A stretch of 64,000 nucleotides of DNA from CBDCZY01 sp965224745 (GTDB taxonomy: Bacteria; Pseudomonadota; Gammaproteobacteria; Methylococcales; Methylomonadaceae), in NCBI GenBank assembly GCA_965224745.1, contig CBDCZY010000002.1, positions 620,001-684,000 of the forward strand, read 5' to 3'. This document shows positions 1 through 8,966 of the stretch, piece by piece; positions within the stretch are counted from its first letter, which is position 1, and each line of letters opens with the position of its first letter. Position numbers and translations under genes: made by a program. The notes below the pieces were generated by a model. The model saw only the letters and a list, made by a program, of their open reading frames with translations. It was not told where the DNA came from and did no database searches.

Positions 1-18
1 CATTTAACAAGGTTCATT

Positions 19-921
19 ATGAAATACATTGATCCTCACATTCACATGTCTTCCAGAACGACAGATGATTACCAAGCCATGCGTAAAGCAGGGATCGTGG
101 CGATAATTGAACCGGCTTTTTGGTTGGGCCAACCCCGCACAGACGTGGGTTCTTTTAAGGATTATTACAGCAGCCTGGTTGGTTGGGAACAATTTCGAGC
201 ATCTCAGTTCGGCATCAAACATTATTGTACGATTGGTTTAAATTCCAAAGAAGCCAACAATGTCCCTTTGGCGGAACAAGTCATGGAGCTACTTCCTTTG
301 TATGCAGCTAAAGAAAATGTAGTTGCCATTGGTGAAATTGGTTATGACGACCAAACCGACGAAGAGGATCGCTTCTTTCGCGCTCAGCTGGAACTAGCAA
401 AAGAGGTAGAATTACCAGTATTAATACATACCCCGCATCGCGATAAAAAAAGAGGCACCAGCCGAAGTATGGATGTCTGTATTGAACATGAACTTGACCC
501 CACGATGGTGGTTATTGATCATGTTAATGAAGAAACAGTTCAAGAAGTACTAGACCGAGGCTTTTGGTCGGCCTTTACCATTTATCCCAAAACCAAGATG
601 GGAAATGAACGGATGTGTGACATCGTAAAACAATATGGTTCTGAAAGAATCATTGTCGACAGCTCAGCAGATTGGGGTGTCAGCGATCCGCTATCCGTTC
701 CGAAAACCGCACAATTAATGCTGGAGCGCGGTATTTCTAACGCAGACATACATAAAACTTGTTACCAAAATGCGCTAGAGGCCTACGCTCAAAGCAATAA
801 CATGAAAGAATCAGATTGGGATGACTTCAAGATTGATCAATCGAACCTGTTCAGTGGCAATAGTGTTTTAAGAGGACAAGAACCCGAACAACATACTTCT
901 GCAAACATCATCGAAAACTGA
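19..921 (+). CDS. eboB: TatD-like metal-dependent hydrolase EboB
   Basis: Putative metal-dependent hydrolase of the TatD/amidohydrolase TIM-barrel superfamily and first complete gene of an ebo cluster. Visible ligands are the N-terminal HIH motif (DPHIHMSS, about residues 5-12), GEIGYDD near residue 110, IHTPH near 138, IDHVN near 166 and a late VDSSADWG. The length of 300 residues fits EboB-type proteins, which are longer than classical TatD. The ATG at 19 has only a weak AAGG upstream, as expected for a gene inside an operon. Its TGA overlaps the next ATG (TGATG), which implies coupled translation. The substrate is unknown. The assignment rests mainly on the exact eboB-C-D-E-F order that follows; eboA would lie to the left of the window. 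Confidence 0.85.
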   Translation: MKYIDPHIHMSSRTTDDYQAMRKAGIVAIIEPAFWLGQPRTDVGSFKDYYSSLVGWEQFRASQFGIKHYCTIGLNSKEANNVPLAEQVMELLPLYAAKENVVAIGEIGYDDQTDEEDRFFRAQLELAKEVELPVLIHTPHRDKKRGTSRSMDVCIEHELDPTMVVIDHVNEETVQEVLDRGFWSAFTIYPKTKMGNERMCDIVKQYGSERIIVDSSADWGVSDPLSVPKTAQLMLERGISNADIHKTCYQNALEAYAQSNNMKESDWDDFKIDQSNLFSGNSVLRGQEPEQHTSANIIEN

Positions 922-1814
922 TGTATGTACGTATCTTCCCTTACCTAGTTCTCGCACGACCTGCCAACCTGGTAACCGCTGTAGCGGATATTCTTACCGG
1001 CGCAGCAATAGGTGGTTTTTTTTCTCACCCAGTCAATGCTGAGAACTTATTCAGTCTAATCTTATTGTTGATTGCAACCATTGGCTTATATGGCGGCGGC
1101 GTAATATTTAATGATGTATTCGATGCTGAAGTTGATCGTAAAGAAAGACCAGAGAGACCCATTCCAAGCGGTCAGGTCAGTGAAGAAAATGCGGCCGTAT
1201 TCGGCAGTATTATGTTACTCGTTGGATTGGTATCCGCCACTCTGGTAAGCTTTCAAAGCGGATTTATCGCACTGATCATCGTGATTTTTGCATTAAGTTA
1301 CGATAAATTTGCTAAACATCACTTACTCTTAGGCCCATTATTTATGGGGCTTTGCAGAGGCGCTAACTTACTGCTTGGCATGAGCCTGTTCAGTCGCGGA
1401 TTAGCGGATTATTGGGGCTTAGCTGGATTACCAATCCTCTTTATCGCTGCCATTACGATCACCAGTCAGAACGAAGTTTTGGGAAATAATCGACCCTCTC
1501 TTGCACTGGCGATAACGCTTGATCTTATCGTTTTTAGCATTATTTTGTGGTTAGGTTTTGCATCCATAGCAAAACTAAAGATGCTTGTTCCGTTTTTAGC
1601 GTTATGGCTTAGTATGAATCTGTGGGCCAAGCTAAAAGCTTTGTTCGACAACCAGCCTGCCAACATCATGTTTGCAGTTAAAATGGCGGTGTTATCGCTG
1701 ATCCCTCTGGATGCCTGCTATACAGCAGGTTTTGCTAACTGGCGAATAGGCTTGGCAGTACTGGCTTTGTTGCCCGTTTCTATGTTGTTGGGTAAACATT
1801 TTGCCGTGACTTGA
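921..1814 (+). CDS. eboC: UbiA-family prenyltransferase EboC
   Basis: Integral membrane prenyltransferase expected to transfer an isoprenoid chain to an unknown acceptor in the cytoplasmic membrane. The first Asp-rich UbiA motif is clear (NDVFDAEVDRKERPERPIP, residues about 65-83), followed by a run of eight or so hydrophobic segments. At 297 residues it has the normal family length. The second Asp-rich motif is less canonical; SYDKFAKHH near residue 125 follows a conserved UbiA pattern. Start overlaps the eboB stop and the stop overlaps the eboD start, so the three are one transcript. In ebo clusters of cyanobacteria and Pseudomonas this gene is the usual neighbour of the dehydroquinate-synthase-like eboD. 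Confidence 0.87.
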   Translation: MYVRIFPYLVLARPANLVTAVADILTGAAIGGFFSHPVNAENLFSLILLLIATIGLYGGGVIFNDVFDAEVDRKERPERPIPSGQVSEENAAVFGSIMLLVGLVSATLVSFQSGFIALIIVIFALSYDKFAKHHLLLGPLFMGLCRGANLLLGMSLFSRGLADYWGLAGLPILFIAAITITSQNEVLGNNRPSLALAITLDLIVFSIILWLGFASIAKLKMLVPFLALWLSMNLWAKLKALFDNQPANIMFAVKMAVLSLIPLDACYTAGFANWRIGLAVLALLPVSMLLGKHFAVT

Positions 1815-2986
1815 TGAAAAAAATTATTCAACAATTTACCATTGAGTTTCAGTACCCGGTTATTTTTACGGAAAATGTATTCTCATCAGATAATTCAGTG
1901 CTGACCAACACTATTCTTGCAAGCAACCCATCAAGAAAGGTCAAAGCTGCCTTCATCATTGATCAAGCAGTGGGTGACTGTCACCCTGAGTTGCTCAAAC
2001 AAATAGAAGCGTATTGCTTGCAGAGCGATACGCTTGAGTTGGCAATACCCCCTCTTTTAATGCGAGGTGGAGAAACGGTCAAAAATGATGCTCAATACTT
2101 TTTTGATACGTTGATGATTATCAATTCCGCCAAAATGGATCGACACGCTTACCTGATAGCCATTGGCGGAGGTGCCCTGCTGGATATGGTAGGCTTTGCT
2201 GCTTCTGTAGGTCATCGTGGCATTCGACATATTCGAATACCCAGTACTGTGTTGGCACAAAATGATTCGGGTGTTGGTGTGAAAAACGGCATCAATTATT
2301 TTGGCAAGAAAAACTTTCTAGGGACTTTCAACCCGCCTGCTGCAGTTATTAATGATAGTCAATTATTGACAACTTTGGATCAACGCGACTGGATTGCCGG
2401 TATTGCAGAGGCCATCAAAGTCGCCTTGCTTAAATCACCAGAGTTTTTTTCATGGATCGAAAAAAACGCAGGTTTATTACAATCACGTAATTTATCAGTC
2501 ATGAAAAAATTGGTGTTTTGGTGCGCACAATTACACTTGGAACACATAGCCGCCAGTGGCGACCCTTTCGAACAAGGATCCTCTCGCCCATTGGATTTCG
2601 GTCATTGGTCAGCACATAAACTGGAGCAATTATCAAATTATCAAATTCGTCATGGCGAAGCAGTTGCCCTCGGATTAGCGCTCGATTTAACTTATAGTTT
2701 CATTAAAGGTTATCTAGCTAAACAGGAGTGGGAGATAATTATAAACTGTTTACAAAGGGTCGGTTTAGCGACTTTTCATCCACTACTTCTGGAAGCGAAC
2801 CAACACCGAATAAACCCAGAATTACTGGCAGGTCTGGAGGAATTTCGGGAGCACCTGGGTGGCGAGCTATCCATCATGTTAATTAGCGAGATTGGTGCCA
2901 GCTTCGAAGAACATGAAATGGATTGCGATGTTCTGAATGAAGCGGCCTTACAAGTCTCCAAGTTACATTTATTACGTGCAAGTTAA
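1814..2986 (+). CDS. eboD: 3-dehydroquinate synthase-like cyclase EboD
   Basis: NAD-dependent sugar-phosphate cyclase superfamily member (AroB, EEVS and DOIS relatives). Visible family motifs are the dinucleotide-binding GGGALLDMVGFAAS (about residue 117), IPSTVLAQNDSGVGVKNG, the metal-ligand region AGIAEAIKVALL, and DFGHWSAHKLE followed by RHGEAVALG, which carry the His ligands. Being in an ebo cluster rather than with aro genes argues that it makes a cyclic polyol precursor and not 3-dehydroquinate, but the substrate cannot be read from sequence. An in-frame TTG lies 3 bases upstream; the ATG at 1814, which overlaps the eboC TGA in a TGATG, is preferred. About 390 residues, normal length. 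Confidence 0.86.
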   Translation: MKKIIQQFTIEFQYPVIFTENVFSSDNSVLTNTILASNPSRKVKAAFIIDQAVGDCHPELLKQIEAYCLQSDTLELAIPPLLMRGGETVKNDAQYFFDTLMIINSAKMDRHAYLIAIGGGALLDMVGFAASVGHRGIRHIRIPSTVLAQNDSGVGVKNGINYFGKKNFLGTFNPPAAVINDSQLLTTLDQRDWIAGIAEAIKVALLKSPEFFSWIEKNAGLLQSRNLSVMKKLVFWCAQLHLEHIAASGDPFEQGSSRPLDFGHWSAHKLEQLSNYQIRHGEAVALGLALDLTYSFIKGYLAKQEWEIIINCLQRVGLATFHPLLLEANQHRINPELLAGLEEFREHLGGELSIMLISEIGASFEEHEMDCDVLNEAALQVSKLHLLRAS

Positions 2987-4178
2987 CCAACACTGTCATT
3001 TAACCTACTGCACCAATGTTCATGGCGGAGATAACTGGAAAGAAACATTTGATCACATAGAGCGCTATGTTCCTCGAATAAGAAAAAATTTAACCACTCG
3101 TCAATTCGGTATTGGACTACGTTTGTCGAACCAAGCTTCTTTAGAGCTGATGGAAGGTAGTCGGCTGGCTGAGTTCAAACACTGGTTACAAACAAACCAG
3201 CTTTATGTCTTTACCATCAATGGGTTCCCTTATGGCGGCTTTCACCATTCACCGGTAAAAGATCAAGTACACCACCCAGATTGGACAACCAAGGAACGTG
3301 TTGAATATACCAAGCGCTTATTCACTATTTTGGCTGAATTATTACCTGAAGGCATGGATGGCGGTGTATCAACCTCTCCTTTAAGCTATCGACCGTGGCA
3401 TTCTCCGCAAGGTATAAATCAGGTGAAAACCGTCGCGGCAGAACAGCTAGCAGAGATCACTGCTTTTCTGGTTTTTTTACAACAACAAACAGGCAAATGG
3501 CTGCATCTGGATTTAGAACCTGAACCAGATGGTATTTTTGAAACAAGTAAAGAGTTTATCACTTTTTATCATGACTTTTTATTAAACCTGGGGAAAGAGC
3601 ATTTGCAGCGTTTAGCCCCTTGTAATGCTTCTACCGCTCATAATCATATCCTACGACATATTCAGCTTTGCCTGGACGTTTGCCATTTTGCTGTGGAATA
3701 TGAGGACATAAAGAAACTGCTACAAGACCTATCTGAAGCAGGTATCAACATAGGTAGAATTCAAATCAGTTCAGCAATGAAAGTAGTTCCTGACAGTGAC
3801 AACCGACAACGAACGATTCATGAATTAGCCGCTTTTGATGAACCCGTGTATTTACATCAAACTGTGCTAAAAGATCACAATAATACCCTTTCGCGTTTTA
3901 CTGACTTAACGGCCGCTCTGATAAAGTTCGAAAACTCTAACTATAAGGAACTTCGGACACATTTTCACGTACCGATTTTCACACAACAATACGGTGTGCT
4001 TGAATCGACCCAAGATGATATTCTTACTTTATTAAAGCTTTGGAAAACCAAGCCATTTACCCGCCACTTGGAAGTGGAAACCTATACCTGGGATGTCTTA
4101 CCACAAGGTCTTCAAGTAGACATTGAGACATCCATTACCAGAGAACTACAATGGGTTCTCAATGAAATCAAATCATGA
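2976..4178 (+). CDS. eboE: EboE, TIM-barrel metabolite-traffic protein
   Basis: Xylose-isomerase-like TIM-barrel protein specific to ebo clusters. The N-terminal signature HLTYCTNVHGGDNW is directly visible and normally lies about seven residues from the start. This favours the GTG at 2976, overlapping the end of eboD, over the in-frame ATG at 2937, which would add 13 non-conserved residues. Other barrel features are NGFPYGGFH near residue 85, HLDLEPEPDG near 175 and LCLDVCHFAVE near 230, compatible with an acidic/His metal site. The stop overlaps the eboF start as ATGA. The catalysed reaction is unknown; genetic work in other bacteria links the cluster to export of a metabolite to the periplasm. 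Confidence 0.85.
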   Translation: MQVNQHCHLTYCTNVHGGDNWKETFDHIERYVPRIRKNLTTRQFGIGLRLSNQASLELMEGSRLAEFKHWLQTNQLYVFTINGFPYGGFHHSPVKDQVHHPDWTTKERVEYTKRLFTILAELLPEGMDGGVSTSPLSYRPWHSPQGINQVKTVAAEQLAEITAFLVFLQQQTGKWLHLDLEPEPDGIFETSKEFITFYHDFLLNLGKEHLQRLAPCNASTAHNHILRHIQLCLDVCHFAVEYEDIKKLLQDLSEAGINIGRIQISSAMKVVPDSDNRQRTIHELAAFDEPVYLHQTVLKDHNNTLSRFTDLTAALIKFENSNYKELRTHFHVPIFTQQYGVLESTQDDILTLLKLWKTKPFTRHLEVETYTWDVLPQGLQVDIETSITRELQWVLNEIKS

Positions 4179-5548
4179 AACAAATTGCCCTAATTAACAT
4201 TGTCGGTTTATCTAAACGCCTCCTGGGAGACCATACCCCATTTCTGACTGAGTGGATAAAAGTACGCAATATCATTAATGTCGAACCTGTTTTGCCAGCC
4301 GTCACTTGTTCAGTCCAAACAACTTATTTAACGGGAAAGTGGCCTAACGAACACGGCATCGTTGGTAACGGATGGAAATTCAGAAATGAACAGGAAGTTA
4401 AACTATGGCGCCAATCAAATTTGTTAGTGCAAGCACCCTCCCTGTGGGATAACGCTAAAAACATCAACCCAAACTTCACCTGCGCCAACATGTTCTGGTG
4501 GTATAACATGAATTCATCAGTTGACTTCGGCGTTACCCCGCGGCCACAGTACTTGGCCGATGGACGCAAAATGCCCGACTGCTACAGCAAACCAGCGGAT
4601 TTAAGAGACCAGCTGCAAAACGAATTGGGTACTTTTCCGCTATTCGACTTTTGGGGACCTAAGACTTCAATAAAGTCTAGCCAATGGATCGCGAATGCAT
4701 CAAAAAAGGTATTTCAAGAGAAAAACCCAACTTGCTTACTGGTTTACCTGCCGCATTTGGATTATGGCCTGCAAAAATATGGTTATCAGGATCAAAGGAT
4801 TTATAAGGATTTGAACGAAATCGATGAAGTTTGTGCCGATTTGATTAAGTTCCTTGAAAGCCATGGCGTCGAAGTGTTGCTGACGTCAGAATACGGCATC
4901 ACTCCAGTCGAAAAACCTATTCATATCAACCGCTTGTTACGGGAAATGAAATTGCTGAGTGTTCGTGTCGAGCGTGGTACTGAGCTACCTGATATTGGCT
5001 TAAGCAAAGCGTTTGCATTGGCCGATCATCAATTAGCACATATCTATTGTAACGACCCAGCAGTGATACCTCAGGTCAAAGCCAGGTTGCAAGTGACACA
5101 AGGCATAGAGATGGTTTTGGACAAACAGGAACAAGCCGCCTACCACCTGGATCATGAACGCTCTGGAGAACTCGTAGCGGTTGCCGACAAAAAGTCATGG
5201 TTTACCTATTATCATTGGCTCAATGATAACAAAGCACCGGATTATGCCAGAACTGTGGCAATACATAACAAACCAGGGTATGACCCGGTTGAGATGTTTC
5301 TCGATCCAAACAAAATACTTATTAAACCACGGATATTACTCAAGCTAATTAAGAAAAAACTAGGCTTTAGAATGTTAATGGACATCATACCTCTTGATGC
5401 CAGGCTGGTTAAAGGATCTCACGGCCGATGTTTTGTAGATGACGATGACAAAGCCATACTGGCTGGAAACAACTTGCCGCAAAAAAATCTGGCGCCTACT
5501 GCTATGCACGATCTCCTGCTGACTAAAATTTTTCCGGAAAATTCATGA
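4175..5548 (+). CDS. eboF: Alkaline-phosphatase-superfamily protein EboF
   Basis: Type I phosphodiesterase/nucleotide pyrophosphatase-like protein of the alkaline phosphatase superfamily, 457 residues. The likely Thr nucleophile sits in LPAVTCSVQTTYLTG (residues about 38-52), followed by the family-typical NEHGIVGNGW. VYLPHLDYGLQKYG near 190 and LTSEYGITPVEKPIHINR near 230 supply further candidate metal ligands (Asp, Glu, His), and KGSHGRCFVD near 410 supplies the C-terminal His. It has no obvious signal peptide, so it is probably cytoplasmic or peripheral. It overlaps eboE and the downstream membrane gene by four bases each (ATGA). Substrate unknown, probably a phosphodiester intermediate of the pathway. 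Confidence 0.84.
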   Translation: MKQIALINIVGLSKRLLGDHTPFLTEWIKVRNIINVEPVLPAVTCSVQTTYLTGKWPNEHGIVGNGWKFRNEQEVKLWRQSNLLVQAPSLWDNAKNINPNFTCANMFWWYNMNSSVDFGVTPRPQYLADGRKMPDCYSKPADLRDQLQNELGTFPLFDFWGPKTSIKSSQWIANASKKVFQEKNPTCLLVYLPHLDYGLQKYGYQDQRIYKDLNEIDEVCADLIKFLESHGVEVLLTSEYGITPVEKPIHINRLLREMKLLSVRVERGTELPDIGLSKAFALADHQLAHIYCNDPAVIPQVKARLQVTQGIEMVLDKQEQAAYHLDHERSGELVAVADKKSWFTYYHWLNDNKAPDYARTVAIHNKPGYDPVEMFLDPNKILIKPRILLKLIKKKLGFRMLMDIIPLDARLVKGSHGRCFVDDDDKAILAGNNLPQKNLAPTAMHDLLLTKIFPENS

Positions 5549-5931
5549 AGATTTTAAATTACATCCTGGCCTTCATTTTTGTCCTGTTTGCTCTGGTTCA
5601 ATACAACGACCCCGATCCCTGGTTCTGGATACCCGTTTATGGTTCAGTCGCGGCCATTGCATTCTTTACGGCTCAGCATCATTTTTACAAAATTCCAATG
5701 GCCATAACCCTTGTGATTTGCCTGATCGGGAGTATTTATTTTTTTCCCGGTGTAGTGGAATTGTTTTCTGAGCATGAAGCTGGAGATTTGGCAAACAAGA
5801 TGAAAGCCGATCAAACTTATATTGAAGAAGCTCGCGAAAGCCTTGGACTTTTGATGGCCGTTGCTTCATTGGCATTCAATTATTGGCAAATTGTGAGTTG
5901 GGATGAACATACAGCTAAAACAACCAGGTAA
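5545..5931 (+). CDS. TMEM220-like small membrane protein
   Basis: Small membrane protein of 128 residues with an N-terminal hydrophobic helix followed by LVQYNDPDPWFWIPVYG, the hallmark of the TMEM220 family, and three further hydrophobic segments. No enzymatic role is known for the family. It begins at an ATGA overlap with eboF and is therefore translated with the ebo genes, making it a candidate membrane partner of the pathway. The last roughly 45 residues hold a short charged stretch and a final hydrophobic segment. Transcription then meets the convergent reductase gene; no classical T-run terminator was seen in the short gap. Confidence 0.75.
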   Translation: MKILNYILAFIFVLFALVQYNDPDPWFWIPVYGSVAAIAFFTAQHHFYKIPMAITLVICLIGSIYFFPGVVELFSEHEAGDLANKMKADQTYIEEARESLGLLMAVASLAFNYWQIVSWDEHTAKTTR

Positions 5932-5956
5932 AACATTTAAACTTTATCAGCCATTG

Positions 5957-6811
5957 TTAATGCTTTTTTAAACGATACAACGCTGAAATATCCTCCTTTG
6001 CTGATTGTTGATTGATGAGACGCTGATAATCTTTTATCGTTTTTTCAACGAGCGGCGTAGCGGTCGAAACCTTGGAAGCCATCTCTTGGCAAATTAATAA
6101 ATCCTTAAGATGCAACTCCACTTTAAAACCTGGATGGAAAGTACCTTGGGTCATTGTTAAGCCTCTGTTCTCTAGAAACCAATTACCCGCAGCGCCGCCG
6201 ACAATTACATCAATCACTTTTGCCATCGGTAAATCTAACGCCTCACCAAATGCTAAAGCTTCTGTTACCGCTTGATTAATCCCTGCGGCCATAACTTGAT
6301 TCACTGCTTTGGCGCCCTGCCCTGATCCGGTTTTCCCTATGTGCACGATGTTATTGGTCATCGTTTCCAATAATGGTTGAATTGACTCTAAAATGGCTGG
6401 ATCACCCCCTACCATCATTACCAAACTACCTTTTCGAGCGCCTTCTACCCCTCCCGAAACCGGCGCATCTAAAAAGCTGGCTTGGCGAGCGGCCAAAATG
6501 CCCGCTGCTTCAATCGCAGTTTGTTGGCTAACCGTTGACATATCAACAACAATTGATCCTGGCTTAATGGTACTTGATACTCTGGTAACAATATCTAATA
6601 CATCCTGGTCTGCCGAAACACAGATAAGGATAGCGTCACATAGTTCTGCCAGTTGTTCAGGACTTTTAGCACAATCGACATTCAGCTCTGCAGCCAGTTG
6701 ATGTGCTTTGCCCTCTGTCCTGTTCCAAACGGTTTTGAGATAGCCTGCTCCAGCCAGGTTTCTGGCCATCTCAGTACCCATAGCGCCTAGTCCTATTAAC
6801 CCTGTTTGCAT
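5957..6811 (-). CDS. NAD(P)-dependent oxidoreductase, 3-hydroxyisobutyrate dehydrogenase family
   Basis: Beta-hydroxyacid dehydrogenase of 284 residues. The N-terminal Rossmann motif GLIGLGAMGTEMARNLAGAG is intact, the substrate-binding signature DAPVSGGVEGARKGSL is near residue 118, and the catalytic-Lys motif GSGQGAKAVNQVMAAG is near 160. Family members reduce tartronate or succinic semialdehyde, glyoxylate or 3-hydroxyisobutyrate-type substrates; the sequence alone does not choose between them. The gene starts four bases after the speA stop on the same strand, so it is probably co-transcribed with arginine decarboxylase. That context might suit reduction of an aldehyde, but this is only inference. 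Confidence 0.85.
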   Translation of the reverse strand: MQTGLIGLGAMGTEMARNLAGAGYLKTVWNRTEGKAHQLAAELNVDCAKSPEQLAELCDAILICVSADQDVLDIVTRVSSTIKPGSIVVDMSTVSQQTAIEAAGILAARQASFLDAPVSGGVEGARKGSLVMMVGGDPAILESIQPLLETMTNNIVHIGKTGSGQGAKAVNQVMAAGINQAVTEALAFGEALDLPMAKVIDVIVGGAAGNWFLENRGLTMTQGTFHPGFKVELHLKDLLICQEMASKVSTATPLVEKTIKDYQRLINQQSAKEDISALYRLKKH

Positions 6812-6814
6812 GTA

Positions 6815-8686
6815 TTATTTCTCCAGATAGGTGTAGGTCATCAAACCCTGTTCCAGCTCCTTTTTGAAACTCTGACACTGCTCTTCAGTGAGGTCGGCCT
6901 GCTCCAGTTTTGTCGCATACGCTTGCTTGAGCGCTTCGGGATCAATATGCACATACTCCAGCAAATCACTGACATGATCACCTTCCTGCGGATCTTGAAA
7001 ATGATAACCATTTGGGTCGACTTCGACATTAACCGAGTGAGTATCCCCAAACAAATTATGCATATCCCCCAAAATTTCCTGATAAGCTCCCACCAGGAAA
7101 AAGCCGATGTAATAAGGTTGGCTCATATCAATATCGTGAATGGGTAGGGTTTTTTCGAGGCTTTGAAAGTTAATATAGCGATCTATCCTGCCATCCGAGT
7201 CACAGGTTAGATCCTGAATCACGCCCGCCCTGGCAGGACATTTATCAAGATTCTGGATAGGCATGATGGGAAAAACCTGCTCGATACCCCACACATCGGG
7301 CATAGACTGAAATAACGAAAAATTACAGAATATTTTATCTGCTAACTTTTCATTAAGCTCCTGTAAAACCTCCTGATGAGAACTATTGGCAGGATTTAAA
7401 TGTTGCCTTATTTGCTGACAAAATATCGTGTATTTCTTCTCAGAATCAGCATACTGCTGCAAATCAATATTGCCTCTTAAATACATATTTCGAGTTTCTT
7501 TCATGTCAAACTGGGCATCATGATAAGCTTCAAGTACGGAATGTGCGCTTATTGATGCTTGCTCAAGCGAAGCTTGCGGCATTTTTTCCACATCTATCAC
7601 GTCAGTTACCAGTACAGCATGATGAGCCGTCATTGCTCGACCCGACTCGGTAATTATATGCGGGTGGGTCAAGCCCTTTTCATCACAAACAGCCTTGAAA
7701 TAGCGCACAATATTTTGTGCATATTCTTGCATGCTGTAATTCATTGAGCAATCGCTGCGGGATCGGCTTCCTTCATAATCAACACCTAAACCACCTCCTA
7801 CATCAATATAATCGATATTTCCAACCAGCTTGGTTAGTTCCGCATAATAACGAGCTGCTTCTTGTAACGCTGTCTTGATATCATGAATGTTCGCAACTTG
7901 AGAACCCATATGAAAATGCATTAGTTGTAACGAGGGCAAATAGTTTTGTTGTTTTAATCGATCAATCAACCGAATAGCCTCCGATGCATTCAAACCAAAC
8001 TTTGATTTTTCGCCGCCACTATTTTGCCATTTCCCTTGGCTGATACTGGACAAGCGAATTCTGACACCAAGTTGGGGTATTACATCAAGCTTCTTGGACT
8101 CCTCTAGTATTAGCTCTAGTTCAGAAGTTTTTTCTATTACAAGAAAAAGATTCAATCCCATTTTTAAACCTATTAACGCTAATCGTATATAGGCTCTATC
8201 TTTATAACCATTACAAAGTACTAAATTATTACCTCTAGTAAGCGCCAGAATAGCTAGCAGCTCTGATTTACTACCCGCTTCGAGACCCACTCCAGCCTGA
8301 CTATCCAGAATACCCTCAACAACTTTTTTTTGTTGGTTTACCTTTATAGGATAGACAGGCGAATACCTTCCTCTATAGTCATTGGCAGCACAAGCTTCAG
8401 CAAAAGCCGCTTGCAAGCTCTCAGCACGATCTTTCAAGATATCGATAAATCGAATCAAGACTGGCATCGAAAATCCTTGGTGCACTAATTCAGTGACAAC
8501 GTCAAATAAGTTGATTGGCTGCTTGACTGCCTTGGAAGGACAAACACAAACCTGACCTGCTTCGGAAATAGTGAAATAGCCCTCACCCCAGTAAGGAATA
8601 GCATAAATCTCCCGAGCGAGCTCTACATCCCAACCCCCAGCATCAATTCGATGAGGTGGCGATAAAATATCTTTCGCTGATGTCAT
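6815..8686 (-). CDS. speA: Biosynthetic arginine decarboxylase
   Basis: PLP-dependent fold-III decarboxylase converting arginine to agmatine, the first step of the agmatine route to putrescine. At 623 residues it has the size typical of SpeA. The PLP-Lys motif YPIKVNQQKKVVEG is near residue 110, the conserved YIDVGGGLGVDYEGS is near 290, and the C-terminal active-site Cys-Asp motif LTCDSDGRIDRY is near 500. ATG at 8686 follows a GGAAGTGC stretch resembling a ribosome binding site. The downstream reductase gene follows closely. Together with speE at 11120 it indicates that the cell makes its own polyamines. speB is not in the window. Confidence 0.95.
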   Translation of the reverse strand: MTSAKDILSPPHRIDAGGWDVELAREIYAIPYWGEGYFTISEAGQVCVCPSKAVKQPINLFDVVTELVHQGFSMPVLIRFIDILKDRAESLQAAFAEACAANDYRGRYSPVYPIKVNQQKKVVEGILDSQAGVGLEAGSKSELLAILALTRGNNLVLCNGYKDRAYIRLALIGLKMGLNLFLVIEKTSELELILEESKKLDVIPQLGVRIRLSSISQGKWQNSGGEKSKFGLNASEAIRLIDRLKQQNYLPSLQLMHFHMGSQVANIHDIKTALQEAARYYAELTKLVGNIDYIDVGGGLGVDYEGSRSRSDCSMNYSMQEYAQNIVRYFKAVCDEKGLTHPHIITESGRAMTAHHAVLVTDVIDVEKMPQASLEQASISAHSVLEAYHDAQFDMKETRNMYLRGNIDLQQYADSEKKYTIFCQQIRQHLNPANSSHQEVLQELNEKLADKIFCNFSLFQSMPDVWGIEQVFPIMPIQNLDKCPARAGVIQDLTCDSDGRIDRYINFQSLEKTLPIHDIDMSQPYYIGFFLVGAYQEILGDMHNLFGDTHSVNVEVDPNGYHFQDPQEGDHVSDLLEYVHIDPEALKQAYATKLEQADLTEEQCQSFKKELEQGLMTYTYLEK

Positions 8687-8859
8687 GAAAAAAGCACTTC
8701 CTTTATTTTAAATTTGTCTCATTATCATCAATTATCATGAAGAGGGTCAAATTTGTTATTAGGAAATGAGCATCCCTTATCTACATCAGGAATCAGGTTT
8801 TAACAGCAGATAACACAAAACTATCAAAAGAAACGTATCGAAGAAAAATAGGGCATAAA

Positions 8860-8884
8860 AAAAGGGGGCTATCACAAGCCCCCC
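8860..8884 (-). terminator. Rho-independent terminator after the CAP-domain gene
   Basis: GGGGGCT at 8864-8870 pairs with AGCCCCC at 8877-8883 around a short loop. Read on the minus strand the stem is followed by a run of seven T, a textbook intrinsic terminator about 80 bases after the stop of the CAP-domain gene. The plus-strand side lacks a T-run, so it works in one direction. Confidence 0.88.
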
Positions 8885-8966
8885 TTGATTAAAGTTGATT
8901 ACTTCAGGTTTCTTTTTAACTACATAAAAGTATTAAGAAACAATGGTAAAAAGTTTATCAACCATT

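Noticed and set aside
4..222. Minus-strand ORF at the left edge
   Set aside because: It lies opposite eboB, has no family signature or ribosome binding site, and is a shadow.
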